DNA of 64,000 nt from Variovorax gracilis (GTDB lineage: Bacteria; Pseudomonadota; Gammaproteobacteria; Burkholderiales; Burkholderiaceae_C): NCBI RefSeq assembly GCF_030317115.1, contig NZ_JASZYF010000009.1:202882-266881 (forward strand), in the 5' to 3' direction. A model generated the notes under the pieces. That model did no database searches and was not told where the DNA came from. It worked only from the letters and a program-made list of their open reading frames with translations. Shown piece by piece: positions 17,040 to 25,453 of the stretch (within the stretch, counting starts at the first letter, position 1; every line of letters starts with the position of its first letter). Position numbers and translations under genes: made by a program.

Positions 17040-17697
17040 CGTCTTCACCGGCCCCATGCTGGAGCTCTTCGCGACCTCCTTGTGGGAAACCATCGTCATG
17101 GTCGGCATCTCGGGGTTGATCGGTGCCGCGGTCGGCGTGCCGCTCGGCGTGTACCTGCATCTCACGGACACGGGCGGCGTCCTGCAGAATCGGCCCGCCA
17201 ATCGGATTGTCGGCGCCATCGTCAACGCGGTGCGCTCCACGCCTTTCATCATCCTGCTGGTGGCGATCATTCCGCTCACGCGCTTGCTGACGGGTTCGTC
17301 GATCGGCACCGCCGCGGCTGTGGTGCCGCTGAGCATCGCTGCTGCGCCTTTCGTGGCGCGGCTGGTCGAGACCTCTTTGCGCGAGGTCGATCGCGGTCTG
17401 GTCGAGGCGGCGCAGGCCATGGGTGCCACCACGCGCCAGATCGTCTGGAAGGTGCTGTTGCCCGAAGCCCTGCCCGGCATCGTGGCCGGCGTGACGATCT
17501 CCTTCGTGAGTCTCACCGGTTACTCGGCGATGGCGGGCGCGATCGGCGGCGGCGGCCTGGGCGACCTGGGCATTCGCTACGGTTACCAGCGCTTCCTGCC
17601 CGAGGTGATGCTGGCAGTGGTGATCGTGCTCATCCTGTTCGTGCAGGCGCTTCAAAGCGGCGGCGATTGGCTGGTGCGCAGGCTCAGCCACAAGTAG
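17032..17697 (+). CDS. metI: Methionine ABC transporter permease
   Basis: 221 residues from ATG 17032. Five predicted membrane helices, with family landmarks GPMLELFATSLWETIVMV at the start, VNAVRSTPFIILLVAIIPLTR and the coupling loop EAAQAMGATTRQIVWKVLLPEALPG. It imports methionine with MetN and MetQ. Its start overlaps the end of metN by 8 nt, a sign of translational coupling. Confidence 0.95.
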   Translation: MFDVFTGPMLELFATSLWETIVMVGISGLIGAAVGVPLGVYLHLTDTGGVLQNRPANRIVGAIVNAVRSTPFIILLVAIIPLTRLLTGSSIGTAAAVVPLSIAAAPFVARLVETSLREVDRGLVEAAQAMGATTRQIVWKVLLPEALPGIVAGVTISFVSLTGYSAMAGAIGGGGLGDLGIRYGYQRFLPEVMLAVVIVLILFVQALQSGGDWLVRRLSHK

Positions 17698-17726
17698 TTT
17701 TTTTCTCTCTCCAAGGAATACGTTTC

Positions 17727-18533
17727 ATGAATCAACCCAAACGCAAGCTTCTCCAGTCGATCGTCGCAATGGCGATCGTGACGGGCTTTGCGGCCGTTCC
17801 GGCTTTCGCGCAGGACAAGCCGATCAAGATCGGCGTCACCGGCGGGCCGCACGCTCAGATCTTCGAGCAGGTCAAGAAGGTCGCCGAGAAGGACGGCCTC
17901 AAGATCCAGGTCATCGAGTTCAGCGACTACGTGCAGCCGAACGCAGCATTGGCCGCCGGCGACCTCGACGGCAACAGCTACCAGCACAAGCCGTACCTCG
18001 ACCAGCAGGTCAAGGACCGCAACTACAAGTTGGTGGACGTGGCCTACACGGTCAACTTTCCGATCGGCATCTATTCGAAGAAGGTCAAGAGCCTGAAGGA
18101 CCTGAAGGAGGGCGCGCGCTTCGGCATGCCGAACGATCCGACCAATGGCGGCCGCGTGCTGCTGCTCTTGCAGGACCAGGGTCTGATCAAGCTTCGGCCC
18201 GAAGCCGGACTCAAGGCCACGCCGCTCGACGTGATCGACAACCCGAAGAAGATCAAGTTCGTCGAAGTCGACGCCGCGCAACTGCCGCGCACGCTCGACG
18301 ACCTCGATGCCGCGGGCATCAACACCAACTTCGCGCTCTCCGCCGGCCTCAATCCCGGCAAGGATGCGATCGCGAGGGAGGGCGCGAAGAGCCCCTACGT
18401 GAACATCCTGGTCGTGCGCGACGCAGACAAGGGCAAGCCCTGGGTCGCCAAGTTGGTGAAGGCCTATCACTCGGACGAGGTGCGCAACTACATCCAGAAC
18501 GAGTTCAAGGGCTCGGTGCTCGCGAGCTGGTAA
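17727..18533 (+). CDS. metQ: Methionine-binding protein MetQ (NlpA family), apparently soluble
   Basis: 268 residues from ATG 17727, with AAGGA at 17712-17716. Signal peptide KLLQSIVAMAIVTGFAAVPAFA with an AFAQD-type cleavage site and no lipobox cysteine, so it should be released to the periplasm, unlike the lipoprotein form in E. coli. NlpA family features: IKIGVTGGPHAQIFEQVKKVA, LIKLRPEAGLKATPLDV, NEFKGSVLASW. Third gene of metNIQ. Confidence 0.94.
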   Translation: MNQPKRKLLQSIVAMAIVTGFAAVPAFAQDKPIKIGVTGGPHAQIFEQVKKVAEKDGLKIQVIEFSDYVQPNAALAAGDLDGNSYQHKPYLDQQVKDRNYKLVDVAYTVNFPIGIYSKKVKSLKDLKEGARFGMPNDPTNGGRVLLLLQDQGLIKLRPEAGLKATPLDVIDNPKKIKFVEVDAAQLPRTLDDLDAAGINTNFALSAGLNPGKDAIAREGAKSPYVNILVVRDADKGKPWVAKLVKAYHSDEVRNYIQNEFKGSVLASW

Positions 18534-18547
18534 GTCGCCACACGGCG

Positions 18548-18570
18548 CTTGGCAGGGCGACCCTGCCGAG
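18548..18570 (+). terminator. Hairpin after metQ
   Basis: GGCAGGG-cga-CCCTGCC (18551-18567) is a 7-bp stem with a 3-nt loop, extendable to 10 bp with one G-U pair. No T-run follows, so it may be a 3'-end stabiliser or a rho-assisted stop rather than a classical terminator. It separates metNIQ from the serine acetyltransferase gene. Confidence 0.5.
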
Positions 18571-18638
18571 TAACCCGGTCGCGGTGGGGTTTTGTGCGAT
18601 GCTGCATGGTCGAACCCCCACCCACCGGAGGAGATGAC

Positions 18639-19553
18639 ATGTCTCAATTCGACGTCAGCGACATCGTGACCGCGCTGCGCGCTGCTCGCGACGAGTGGCG
18701 CGATTCACAAAAGCGCTCGCGCGAGCCCGGCAGCCGCGAGTTTCCCTCGCGCGACGCGCTGGCGGGCATCGTGGAGTCGCTGAAGGGTGCGCTCTTCCCG
18801 ATGCGCCTCGGCCCGCCCGACCTGCGGCACGAGAGCGAGGATTTCTACGTCGGCTACACGCTGGATTCGGCGCTGCAAGCCCTGTGGGTGCAGGCCTCGC
18901 TCGAATTGCGCTACATGGCGCGCCATCAGCCTCGCGCGGCGGAGGAGATCGATACGCAAGCGACGGCCGCGGTGCGTGAATTCGCGGCCGCGCTGCCGGG
19001 CATCCGGCGCCTGCTCGATGGCGATGTGCTCGCGGCTTTCCAGGGCGATCCTGCGGCGCGCAGCGTTGATGAAGTGCTGCTGAGCTATCCCGGCATCCTC
19101 GCGATGATTCACCATCGACTGGCGCATCGGCTCTACGGGCTGGGGCTGCCGCTGCTTGCGCGCATCGTCGCCGAACTGGCGCACAGCCAGACCGGCATCG
19201 ATATCCATCCGGGCGCGCAGATCGACGCCGGCTTCTTCATCGACCACGGCACGGGCGTCGTGATCGGGGAAACCGCGGTGATCGGCAAGCGTGTGCGCAT
19301 CTACCAGGCCGTGACGCTCGGCGCCAAGCGTTTTCCGACCGATGTCGAAGGCAATCTGCAGAAGGGCCTGCCGCGCCATCCGGTGGTGGAGGACGACGTC
19401 GTGATCTATGCCGGCGCGACCATCCTCGGCCGCGTCACGCTCGGCAAGGGCGCGACCATCGGCGGCAACGTCTGGATCACCGACGACGTGCCGCCGGGCG
19501 CCAGCGTCTCGCAGGCCAGCCTGCAGAACGCGCCGGTGCGCCGGACGACGTGA
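18639..19553 (+). CDS. Serine O-acetyltransferase (EpsC/CysE type)
   Basis: 304 residues from ATG 18639, preceded by GGAGGAG. An alpha-helical N-terminal domain (about 1-170) precedes left-handed parallel beta-helix hexapeptide repeats (GIDIHPGAQIDAGFFIDHGTG, VIGETAVIGKRVRIYQ, VIYAGATILGRVTLGKGATIGG). It makes O-acetylserine from serine and acetyl-CoA, the carbon acceptor for sulfide in cysteine synthesis. The length and N-terminus fit EpsC-type enzymes. Placement right after sulfonate and methionine uptake genes fits the sulfur theme. Confidence 0.92.
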   Translation: MSQFDVSDIVTALRAARDEWRDSQKRSREPGSREFPSRDALAGIVESLKGALFPMRLGPPDLRHESEDFYVGYTLDSALQALWVQASLELRYMARHQPRAAEEIDTQATAAVREFAAALPGIRRLLDGDVLAAFQGDPAARSVDEVLLSYPGILAMIHHRLAHRLYGLGLPLLARIVAELAHSQTGIDIHPGAQIDAGFFIDHGTGVVIGETAVIGKRVRIYQAVTLGAKRFPTDVEGNLQKGLPRHPVVEDDVVIYAGATILGRVTLGKGATIGGNVWITDDVPPGASVSQASLQNAPVRRTT

Positions 19554-19634
19554 TCAGGCTTTTCCACACAAGGTCGTGTGCGCTTCGCATAATTTGTCGC
19601 GACTCCCTTCAACACCATTTCCAAAGGAGCTTTC

Positions 19635-20186
19635 ATGAGCCAGACCAAGATTGCTGTCGTCATCGGCAGCCTGCGCAAGGATTCGTTCAATCGCAAGCTC
19701 GCGTTGGCGATCGCGCATCTCGCTCCCGAGGATTTCACTTTCGAGCACGTACGCATCGACGATCTTCCGCTGTATGACCAGGACCAGGACGGCAACCAGG
19801 CGCCGGCAGTCAAGCGTCTCAAGACCGAGATCGCGGCCGCGGATGGCCTGTTGTTCGTCACGCCCGAATACAACCGCTCGATTTCGGGCGTGCTCAAGAA
19901 CGCGCTCGACAACGCATCGCGGCCCTATGGCCAGAGCGCATGGGCCGGCAAGCCGGCGGGTGTGGTGGGAGTGTCTGTCGGCGCCGTGGGCACCGCGGTC
20001 GCGCAGCAGCATCTGCGCACCATCCTGGCCTACCTCGATGTGCCGACCCTGGGCCAGCCCGAGGTCTTCCTCCAGAACAAGGAAGGGATGTTCGACGACA
20101 AGGGCCACATCGCCGAAGGCAGCAAGCAATTCCTGCAGGGCTGGGTGGACAAATACGTGGCCTGGGTCAAGAGCCACAAGGGCTGA
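19635..20186 (+). CDS. NAD(P)H-dependent FMN reductase (chromate/quinone reductase type)
   Basis: 183 residues, start ATG 19635 with AAAGGAG upstream. Flavodoxin-like FMN protein: VVIGSLRKDSFNRKLA loop, FVTPEYNRSISGVLKNALD and GVSVGAVGTAVAQQHLR. Same family as YieF/ChrR quinone or chromate reductases; physiological substrate unknown. Convergent with azoR, 39 bp apart. Confidence 0.92.
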   Translation: MSQTKIAVVIGSLRKDSFNRKLALAIAHLAPEDFTFEHVRIDDLPLYDQDQDGNQAPAVKRLKTEIAAADGLLFVTPEYNRSISGVLKNALDNASRPYGQSAWAGKPAGVVGVSVGAVGTAVAQQHLRTILAYLDVPTLGQPEVFLQNKEGMFDDKGHIAEGSKQFLQGWVDKYVAWVKSHKG

Positions 20187-20225
20187 GCCTCCACCCGGAT
20201 CGGGCGAAGGCTCTCGACTTGTGGA

Positions 20226-20873
20226 TCAGGCCGCCAGCACGGCTTGATCCTGGTTCGCCGCCTTGCCGATGGCTGCGGCGATGTCGGCACGGGCCGAACC
20301 GATCGCAGCGGCCTTGGGGGCATCACCCATCGCGACGCCTTCGGCGCGGACGAAGCGCACATCGGTCACGCCGAAGAAGCCGAAGACCACCTTCAGATAG
20401 CTTTCCTGGTGTTCCATCGCCTGGCCGCCTTCGCTGGTCGAGTAGATGCCGCCGCGGGTCGAAGCGACGATCACGGTCTTGCCGGTGGCGAGTCCGACCG
20501 GACCCTTGTCGGTGTACTTGAAGGTACGGCCGGCTTGCGCGAGCCGATCGATCCAGGCCTTGAGCTGGGTCGGCACCGTGAAGTTGTAGAGCGGGGCGCC
20601 AACGACGATCACGTCGGCGGCCAGGAACTGGCTCACCAGGCGCTCGGAAACTTCATTCTCGCGACGCTGGGCTTCGGTCGGCTCCGCTTGCACGCCGACC
20701 TTGATGCCGAGTGCATCGGCGCTGAAGTGGTTGGGGGCATCCACCGCCAGGTCGAGGTACTCGACCGTCGTGTTCGGGTGGCTCTTGCGCCATTCGGCCA
20801 CGACCTCGGCGGTGAGTTGACGGGACACGGAGTTGGTTCCCAGGACGCTGGAATCGACGTGCAGCAGTTTCAT
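20226..20873 (-). CDS. azoR: FMN-dependent NADH-azoreductase
   Basis: 215 residues from the ATG at 20873, chosen because GAAAGAG lies about 7 nt upstream; a TTG two codons earlier is also open. Flavodoxin-like: KLLHVDSSVLGTNSVSRQLTAEVV, GAPLYNFTVPTQLKAWIDRL, GTGKT-like VIVASTRGGIYS and FFGVTDVRFVRAEG. Reduces azo compounds and quinones with NADH. It is divergent from a LysR gene 131 bp away, which probably controls it. Confidence 0.94.
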   Translation of the reverse strand: MKLLHVDSSVLGTNSVSRQLTAEVVAEWRKSHPNTTVEYLDLAVDAPNHFSADALGIKVGVQAEPTEAQRRENEVSERLVSQFLAADVIVVGAPLYNFTVPTQLKAWIDRLAQAGRTFKYTDKGPVGLATGKTVIVASTRGGIYSTSEGGQAMEHQESYLKVVFGFFGVTDVRFVRAEGVAMGDAPKAAAIGSARADIAAAIGKAANQDQAVLAA

Positions 20874-21004
20874 GATCAATGCTCTTTCGTGGAAAGTGCC
20901 GGCACTGAAATCGGTCGGCGTGGGAAGAATTCTATTTTTGTGGCGATTCTTTGATAAGTCGGCAAAAATGGCTTAATTCGTTCCATGGATAGGACAATGA
21001 AGTC

Positions 21005-21922
21005 ATGCAAGACCTGAACGACATGGTGTTTTTTGCCGAGGTGGCCGAGCGTGGCGGGTTTGCTGCGGCCAGCCGCGCGCTGGGCATTCCGAAATCCCGG
21101 CTGTCGCGGCGCGTGGCCGAACTGGAGGCCGAGCTCGGGGTGCAGCTGATGCAGCGCAGCACCCGGCGCCTGTCGCTGACGCCGGCCGGAGAGATCTACC
21201 TTCGGCATTGCGCCGCGATGCGCGACGCCGCCCAGGCAGCCGCCGAAGCGGTCGCGCAGGTGCAGACAGAGCCGAGTGGCACGGTGCGGCTGAGTTGCCC
21301 CGTGACGCTGGCGCAAAGCAGTGTCGGCCCGCTCATGCCGCGATTCATGGCGCGCTACCCGGCGGTGCGCGTCGAGATGCGCGTGCTGAACCGGCCGGTC
21401 GATCCGGTCGAGGAGGGCGTGGATCTCGCGCTTCGCGTGCGGCCCGAGATTGAGGACAGCGCTACGCTCGTCGCGAAGACCTTCGGCATCAGCCGGGGCA
21501 TCCTGGTCGGCAGTCCCGAACAGTTGCAGCGTCAGGGGCCGGTCGTGGTGCCGGCGGACCTTCACAAGATCGACACGGTGGCCATGTCCACGGGCGATGG
21601 CCGCGCCAACTGGCGGCTCGAAGGCCCGGCGGGCAAGGTGATCGTGCACACGCACACGCCGCGCTATATCGCCGACGACTTGCTGACGCTCAAGTTCGCG
21701 GTCGTGCAGGGGGCCGGCGCTTCGGTGCTGCCCGACTACATGTGCCGCAGCGAGCTCAAATCCGGCGCGCTGGTGGAGGTGCTGCCGGGCTGGGGGCCCG
21801 CGCCGGGCATCACCCACGTCATGTTTCCGGCGCGCCGCGCGCTGGTGCCGGCGGTGCGGCGACTGATCGACTTTCTGGTCGAAAACCTCGACAGCGACGA
21901 GCCGCACGACCTCGCTGGCTGA
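21005..21922 (+). CDS. LysR-family transcriptional regulator
   Basis: 305 residues. The N-terminal winged helix-turn-helix is MQDLNDMVFFAEVAERGGFAAASRALGIPKSRLSRRVAELE, followed by the linker helix and a periplasmic-binding-like effector domain (LSCPVTLAQSSVGPLMPRF, VPADLHKIDTVAMSTGDG). The AT-rich 131-bp region shared with divergent azoR is where it would bind. LysR proteins next to quinone/azo reductases usually activate them in response to electrophiles. That specific role is inference. Confidence 0.94.
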   Translation: MQDLNDMVFFAEVAERGGFAAASRALGIPKSRLSRRVAELEAELGVQLMQRSTRRLSLTPAGEIYLRHCAAMRDAAQAAAEAVAQVQTEPSGTVRLSCPVTLAQSSVGPLMPRFMARYPAVRVEMRVLNRPVDPVEEGVDLALRVRPEIEDSATLVAKTFGISRGILVGSPEQLQRQGPVVVPADLHKIDTVAMSTGDGRANWRLEGPAGKVIVHTHTPRYIADDLLTLKFAVVQGAGASVLPDYMCRSELKSGALVEVLPGWGPAPGITHVMFPARRALVPAVRRLIDFLVENLDSDEPHDLAG

Positions 21923-21942
21923 GTCCTTATGCGCAAAACACC

Positions 21943-21987
21943 ATATTCAAACAAGTAGATATTCGTTTGTCATTGAAGCAATGCTTC
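21943..21987 (+). promoter_or_regulatory. AT-rich direct repeat and palindromes before the hydrolase-cys operon
   Basis: ATATTC occurs at 21943-21948 and again at 21959-21964, 16 bp apart. CAAAC (21948-21952) and GTTTG (21965-21969) form an inverted pair across the gap, and GAAGCA-a-TGCTTC (21975-21987) is a 13-bp near-perfect palindrome. The block lies between the LysR stop and the first start codons of the sulfate operon, and is much richer in A and T than its surroundings. It is a plausible promoter and regulator-binding region, for example for a CysB-type LysR protein; the protein is not known from this sequence. Confidence 0.4.
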
Positions 21988-22024
21988 GGAGAATCGCCGG
22001 TTCCCATCCATTTCAAGAGCGACC

Positions 22025-22078
22025 ATGGCGACCCTGCGACCCGGCAACATCGCCCTCAACTTCATCCAGCGCGCGTGA
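22025..22078 (+). CDS. Possible 17-residue leader peptide before the sulfate operon
   Basis: ATG 22025 to TGA 22078 encodes 17 residues (MATLRPGNIALNFIQRA). A weak AAGAG lies 7 nt upstream. Its stop overlaps the likely GTG start of the hydrolase gene (GTGA at 22075-22078), so ribosomes finishing the leader could restart there. It contains no cysteine or methionine run, so it is not an obvious attenuator of amino-acid supply. It may simply be chance; the overlap is the main argument. Confidence 0.4.
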   Translation: MATLRPGNIALNFIQRA

Positions 22079-22653
22079 CACGACCGACCATCGTCATCGT
22101 GCCGGGCTGGCGCGACTCCGGCCCCGGCCATTGGCAAAGCCTGTGGGCCGAGCGGATGCAGGGCGCAGTGCGCGTGGAGCAGGACGACTGGATCACGCCC
22201 GCCCGTGCAGCATGGGTCGCTTCGCTCGAAAAACTCATCCTCGAGAGCCCGGGCCCGGTGGTCATCGCCGCCCACAGCCTGGGTTGCATCGCGACCACGC
22301 ACCTGTCCGAAACTGCCGCGGCGCGCATCAGCGGCGCGCTGCTGGTCGCACCGGCGGACCCAGAACGCCGCGCGGTGCTGACCGATTTCGCGCCCGTGCC
22401 GCACGCGAAACTGCCGTACCGCAGCATCGTCGTGGCGAGCAGCAACGACCCGTATTGCCCTGTCCGACTGGCCGGCGCCTATGCCCGCGCCTGGGGAAGC
22501 GAATTCGTTCGGATGCAGAATGCCGGCCACATCAACATCGAATCCGGGCACGGCGACTGGCCTTTGGGCCTGGCACTGCTCCAATCCTTGACGGACGAGC
22601 CGACCACGCTCATGGACGGCCGTCGCAATTTCGAACCTTTGGCAACTCTATGA
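22075..22653 (+). CDS. RBBP9/YdeN-family alpha/beta hydrolase
   Basis: About 192 residues from GTG 22075 (VTRPTIVIVPGWRDSGPGHWQSLW). The frame is open upstream, but family sequence begins at TIVIVPGW. Nucleophile motif is AAHSLGC, with Ser in GxSxG-like context; a candidate acidic residue is in SSNDPYC and the catalytic His is in NAGHINIESGHGDWP. These small serine hydrolases lack a firm general function. Its stop overlaps the ATG of the sulfate-binding gene (ATGA), so it is the first gene of the sulfate operon. Confidence 0.88.
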   Translation: MTRPTIVIVPGWRDSGPGHWQSLWAERMQGAVRVEQDDWITPARAAWVASLEKLILESPGPVVIAAHSLGCIATTHLSETAAARISGALLVAPADPERRAVLTDFAPVPHAKLPYRSIVVASSNDPYCPVRLAGAYARAWGSEFVRMQNAGHINIESGHGDWPLGLALLQSLTDEPTTLMDGRRNFEPLATL

Positions 22654-23651
22654 CTTCCAGAATCAAGACGATCCTCGGCGCTTTGGTGCTCGCCGCCACC
22701 GGTGCCGCTTCGGCCCAGACCAGCCTGCTCAACGTTTCCTACGACGTCGCGCGCGAGTTCTACAAGGACTACAACGCCGCCTTCGTCGCCAACTACAAGA
22801 AGACCACGGGCAAGGAAGTCAAGATCGACCAGTCGCATGCCGGCTCCAGCGCCCAGGCGCGCGCCGTCGCCGACGGCCTGGAAGCCGACGTGGTGACGAT
22901 GAACACCACCACCGATATCGAATTCCTCGCGAATGCCGGCGTCGTCGCCAAGGACTGGGCCAAGCGCTTTCCGTACAACGCCGCGCCCACCACCTCGACC
23001 ATGCTGTTCCTGACGCGCAACGGCAACCCGAAGGCCATCAAGGATTGGGATGACCTGATCAAGCCCGGGGTGCAGGTCGTGATCGTCAACCCGAAGACGG
23101 GCGGCAACGGCCGCTACGCCTACCTCGCAGCATGGGGCTACGTGAAGAAGAAGGGCGGCACCGACGCGCAGGCGGCGGAGTTTGTCGGCAAGCTGTTCAG
23201 GAACGTGCCGATCCTCGCCCGCGGCGGCCGCGACGCGACGACGGCCTTCCTGCAACGCAACATCGGCGACGTGCTCATCACCTTCGAATCCGAAGTGGTT
23301 TCCATCGATCGCGAATTCGGCGCCGGCAAGGTCGATGCCGTGTATCCGTCCATCAGCATCCTGGCCGAGAACCCGGTCGCGGTGGTCGAGCGCACTGTCG
23401 CCAAGAAGGGCACCGGCGAACTCGCCAAGGCCTACCTCGACTATCTGTATTCCGACGAGGCGCAGGAGATCGCTGCCAAGCATGCGCTGCGTCCGCGCTC
23501 GGAAGCCGTTCTGAAGAAGTTCGCTTCAACTTTCAAGCCGGTGCAACTCTTCACTGTGCAGGAACTGTTCGGAAGCCTCGGCGAAGCGCAAAAGGTGCAC
23601 TTCAATGACGGTGGCCAGTTCGACAAGCTCTATACGCCTGGCGGCAAGTAA
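22650..23651 (+). CDS. Sulfate/thiosulfate ABC transporter substrate-binding protein (operon copy)
   Basis: 333 residues from ATG 22650, overlapping the hydrolase stop by 4 nt. Sec-type signal SRIKTILGALVLAATGAASAQ. The mature protein parallels the stand-alone copy at 8.9 kb (LLNVSYDVAREFYKDYN, IDQSHAGSSAQARAV, VNPKTGGNGRYAYLAAWGY, YLDYLYSDEAQEI). Binds sulfate or thiosulfate for CysTWA. The name cysP or sbp cannot be decided from sequence alone. The next gene starts directly after its stop. Confidence 0.94.
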   Translation: MTSRIKTILGALVLAATGAASAQTSLLNVSYDVAREFYKDYNAAFVANYKKTTGKEVKIDQSHAGSSAQARAVADGLEADVVTMNTTTDIEFLANAGVVAKDWAKRFPYNAAPTTSTMLFLTRNGNPKAIKDWDDLIKPGVQVVIVNPKTGGNGRYAYLAAWGYVKKKGGTDAQAAEFVGKLFRNVPILARGGRDATTAFLQRNIGDVLITFESEVVSIDREFGAGKVDAVYPSISILAENPVAVVERTVAKKGTGELAKAYLDYLYSDEAQEIAAKHALRPRSEAVLKKFASTFKPVQLFTVQELFGSLGEAQKVHFNDGGQFDKLYTPGGK

Positions 23652-24545
23652 ATGAGCGGTGCTGTTTCCTCGGCGCTGCCGTCCACGGCGGCGCCGCTTG
23701 CGCGTGCGGGCAACACAGGGGTGTCCCGGCGTGTGCTGCCGGGCTTCCACCTGACGCTCGGTTATTCGCTGCTCTACCTGAGCCTGATCGTCCTGATTCC
23801 GCTGTCGGCGCTGGTCTTCAAGACCTTCACGATGAGCTGGGAGCAGTTCTGGGTGGCGGTGACGGCTCCCCGCGTCATGGCTTCGTACCGACTGACCTTC
23901 GGCGCTTCGCTGATCGCCGCGCTGGTCAATCTCGTCTTCGGCCTGCTCGTCGCCTGGGTGCTGGTGCGCTACAAGTTTCCGGGCAAGCGGATCGTCGATG
24001 CGCTGGTGGATCTGCCGTTCGCATTGCCCACGGCCGTGGCCGGTATTTCGCTGACCGCGCTGCTCGCGGGCAATGGCTGGGTCGGCCAGTTCCTCGAGCC
24101 GATGGGCATCAAGCTGGCCTTCACGCCCGCGGGCGTGGTGATTGCATTGATCTTCATCGGCTTGCCCTTCGTGGTGCGCACGGTACAGCCTGTGCTGGAA
24201 GACACCGAGAAGGAACTCGAAGAAGCCGCGACAAGTCTCGGCGCGACGCGCCTGCAGACCTTCACCAAGGTGATCCTGCCCTCGATCATGCCGGCGCTGC
24301 TGACCGGCTTCGCGATGGCCTTCGCACGTGCGATCGGAGAGTACGGCTCCGTGATCTTCATCGCCGGGAACATGCCGATGATCTCGGAGATCACGCCGCT
24401 GATCATCATCGGCAAGCTCGAACAGTACGACTACGCGGGTGCGACTGCAGTGGCGCTGGTGATGCTGGTGATCTCCTTCATCCTGCTGCTGGTCATCAAC
24501 GGCCTGCAGGCATGGCAGCGTCGTCGCTCGGGAGCCTCCTCATGA
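23652..24545 (+). CDS. cysT: Sulfate ABC transporter permease CysT (CysU)
   Basis: 297 residues. The ATG follows the previous stop with no gap. A ~35-residue polar N-terminus precedes about six helices (YSLLYLSLIVLIPLSALVF first). The coupling loop is EEAATSLGATRLQTFTKVILPSIMPA. Forms the transmembrane channel with CysW for sulfate/thiosulfate import. Its stop overlaps cysW. Confidence 0.96.
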   Translation: MSGAVSSALPSTAAPLARAGNTGVSRRVLPGFHLTLGYSLLYLSLIVLIPLSALVFKTFTMSWEQFWVAVTAPRVMASYRLTFGASLIAALVNLVFGLLVAWVLVRYKFPGKRIVDALVDLPFALPTAVAGISLTALLAGNGWVGQFLEPMGIKLAFTPAGVVIALIFIGLPFVVRTVQPVLEDTEKELEEAATSLGATRLQTFTKVILPSIMPALLTGFAMAFARAIGEYGSVIFIAGNMPMISEITPLIIIGKLEQYDYAGATAVALVMLVISFILLLVINGLQAWQRRRSGASS

Positions 24546-25441
24546 GTGCGAACGCCAGGACCATTCGCCGCGAGAAGGCGGGAACGACCGAATCGGCATG
24601 GGTGCGCTGGACGCTGATCGGCATCGCACTGGCCTTCATGTTTCTCTTCCTCGTGCTTCCGCTCGCTGCGGTCGCGGCCGAGGCATTGCGCAAGGGCTTC
24701 GGCGCCTACGTCGATGCATTGAAGGAGCCTGATGCGTGGAGCGCCATCCGCCTGACCCTGCTGACGGCCGCGATCGCGGTGCCCATGAACCTCGTCTTCG
24801 GCATCGCGGCCGCCTGGGCCATCGCCAAGTTCGAGTTCCGCGGAAAGGCCTTCCTCACGACGCTGGTGGATCTGCCTTTTGCCGTGTCGCCCGTGGTGGC
24901 GGGCCTGATCTACGTGCTGGTGTTCGGCGCGCAGGGCTGGTTCGGGCCGTGGCTCGCGGCGCATGACATCAAGATCATCTTCGCCGTGCCCGGCATCGTG
25001 CTGGCAACCGTGTTCGTGACCTTTCCCTTCATCGCACGCGAACTGATCCCGCTGATGCAAGCGCAGGGCACCGAGGAGGAGCAGGCCGCGATCGTGCTGG
25101 GTGCGACCGGCTGGCAGACCTTCTGGCGCGTGACGCTGCCCAACATCAAGTGGGGGCTGATCTACGGGGTGATTCTCTGCAACGCGCGCGCCATGGGCGA
25201 GTTCGGCGCGGTGTCGGTCGTGTCGGGCCACATCCGAGGCCAGACCAACACCATGCCGCTGCATGTGGAGGTGCTCTACAACGAATACCAGTCCGTCGCT
25301 GCCTTCGCGGTCGCTTCGCTGCTAGCGATCCTGGCGCTGGTCACGCTCGTCATCAAGTCCTTCGTCGAATGGCGTCATGAGCGCGAGATGAAGGCCATCG
25401 CCGACCTGCCGCCGGAACGACCGACGGCCGTCGCGACCTGA
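24542..25441 (+). CDS. cysW: Sulfate ABC transporter permease CysW
   Basis: 299 residues from ATG 24542 (MSANARTIRREK), overlapping the cysT stop by 4 nt (ATGA). Six predicted helices starting with WTLIGIALAFMFLFLVLPL. The coupling loop is EEEQAAIVLGATGWQTFWRVTLPNIK, and the AMGEFGAVSVVSGHIRGQTNTMPL segment is typical of CysW. Partner of CysT. Confidence 0.96.
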   Translation: MSANARTIRREKAGTTESAWVRWTLIGIALAFMFLFLVLPLAAVAAEALRKGFGAYVDALKEPDAWSAIRLTLLTAAIAVPMNLVFGIAAAWAIAKFEFRGKAFLTTLVDLPFAVSPVVAGLIYVLVFGAQGWFGPWLAAHDIKIIFAVPGIVLATVFVTFPFIARELIPLMQAQGTEEEQAAIVLGATGWQTFWRVTLPNIKWGLIYGVILCNARAMGEFGAVSVVSGHIRGQTNTMPLHVEVLYNEYQSVAAFAVASLLAILALVTLVIKSFVEWRHEREMKAIADLPPERPTAVAT

Positions 25442-25453
25442 AAGAGAGAAATC

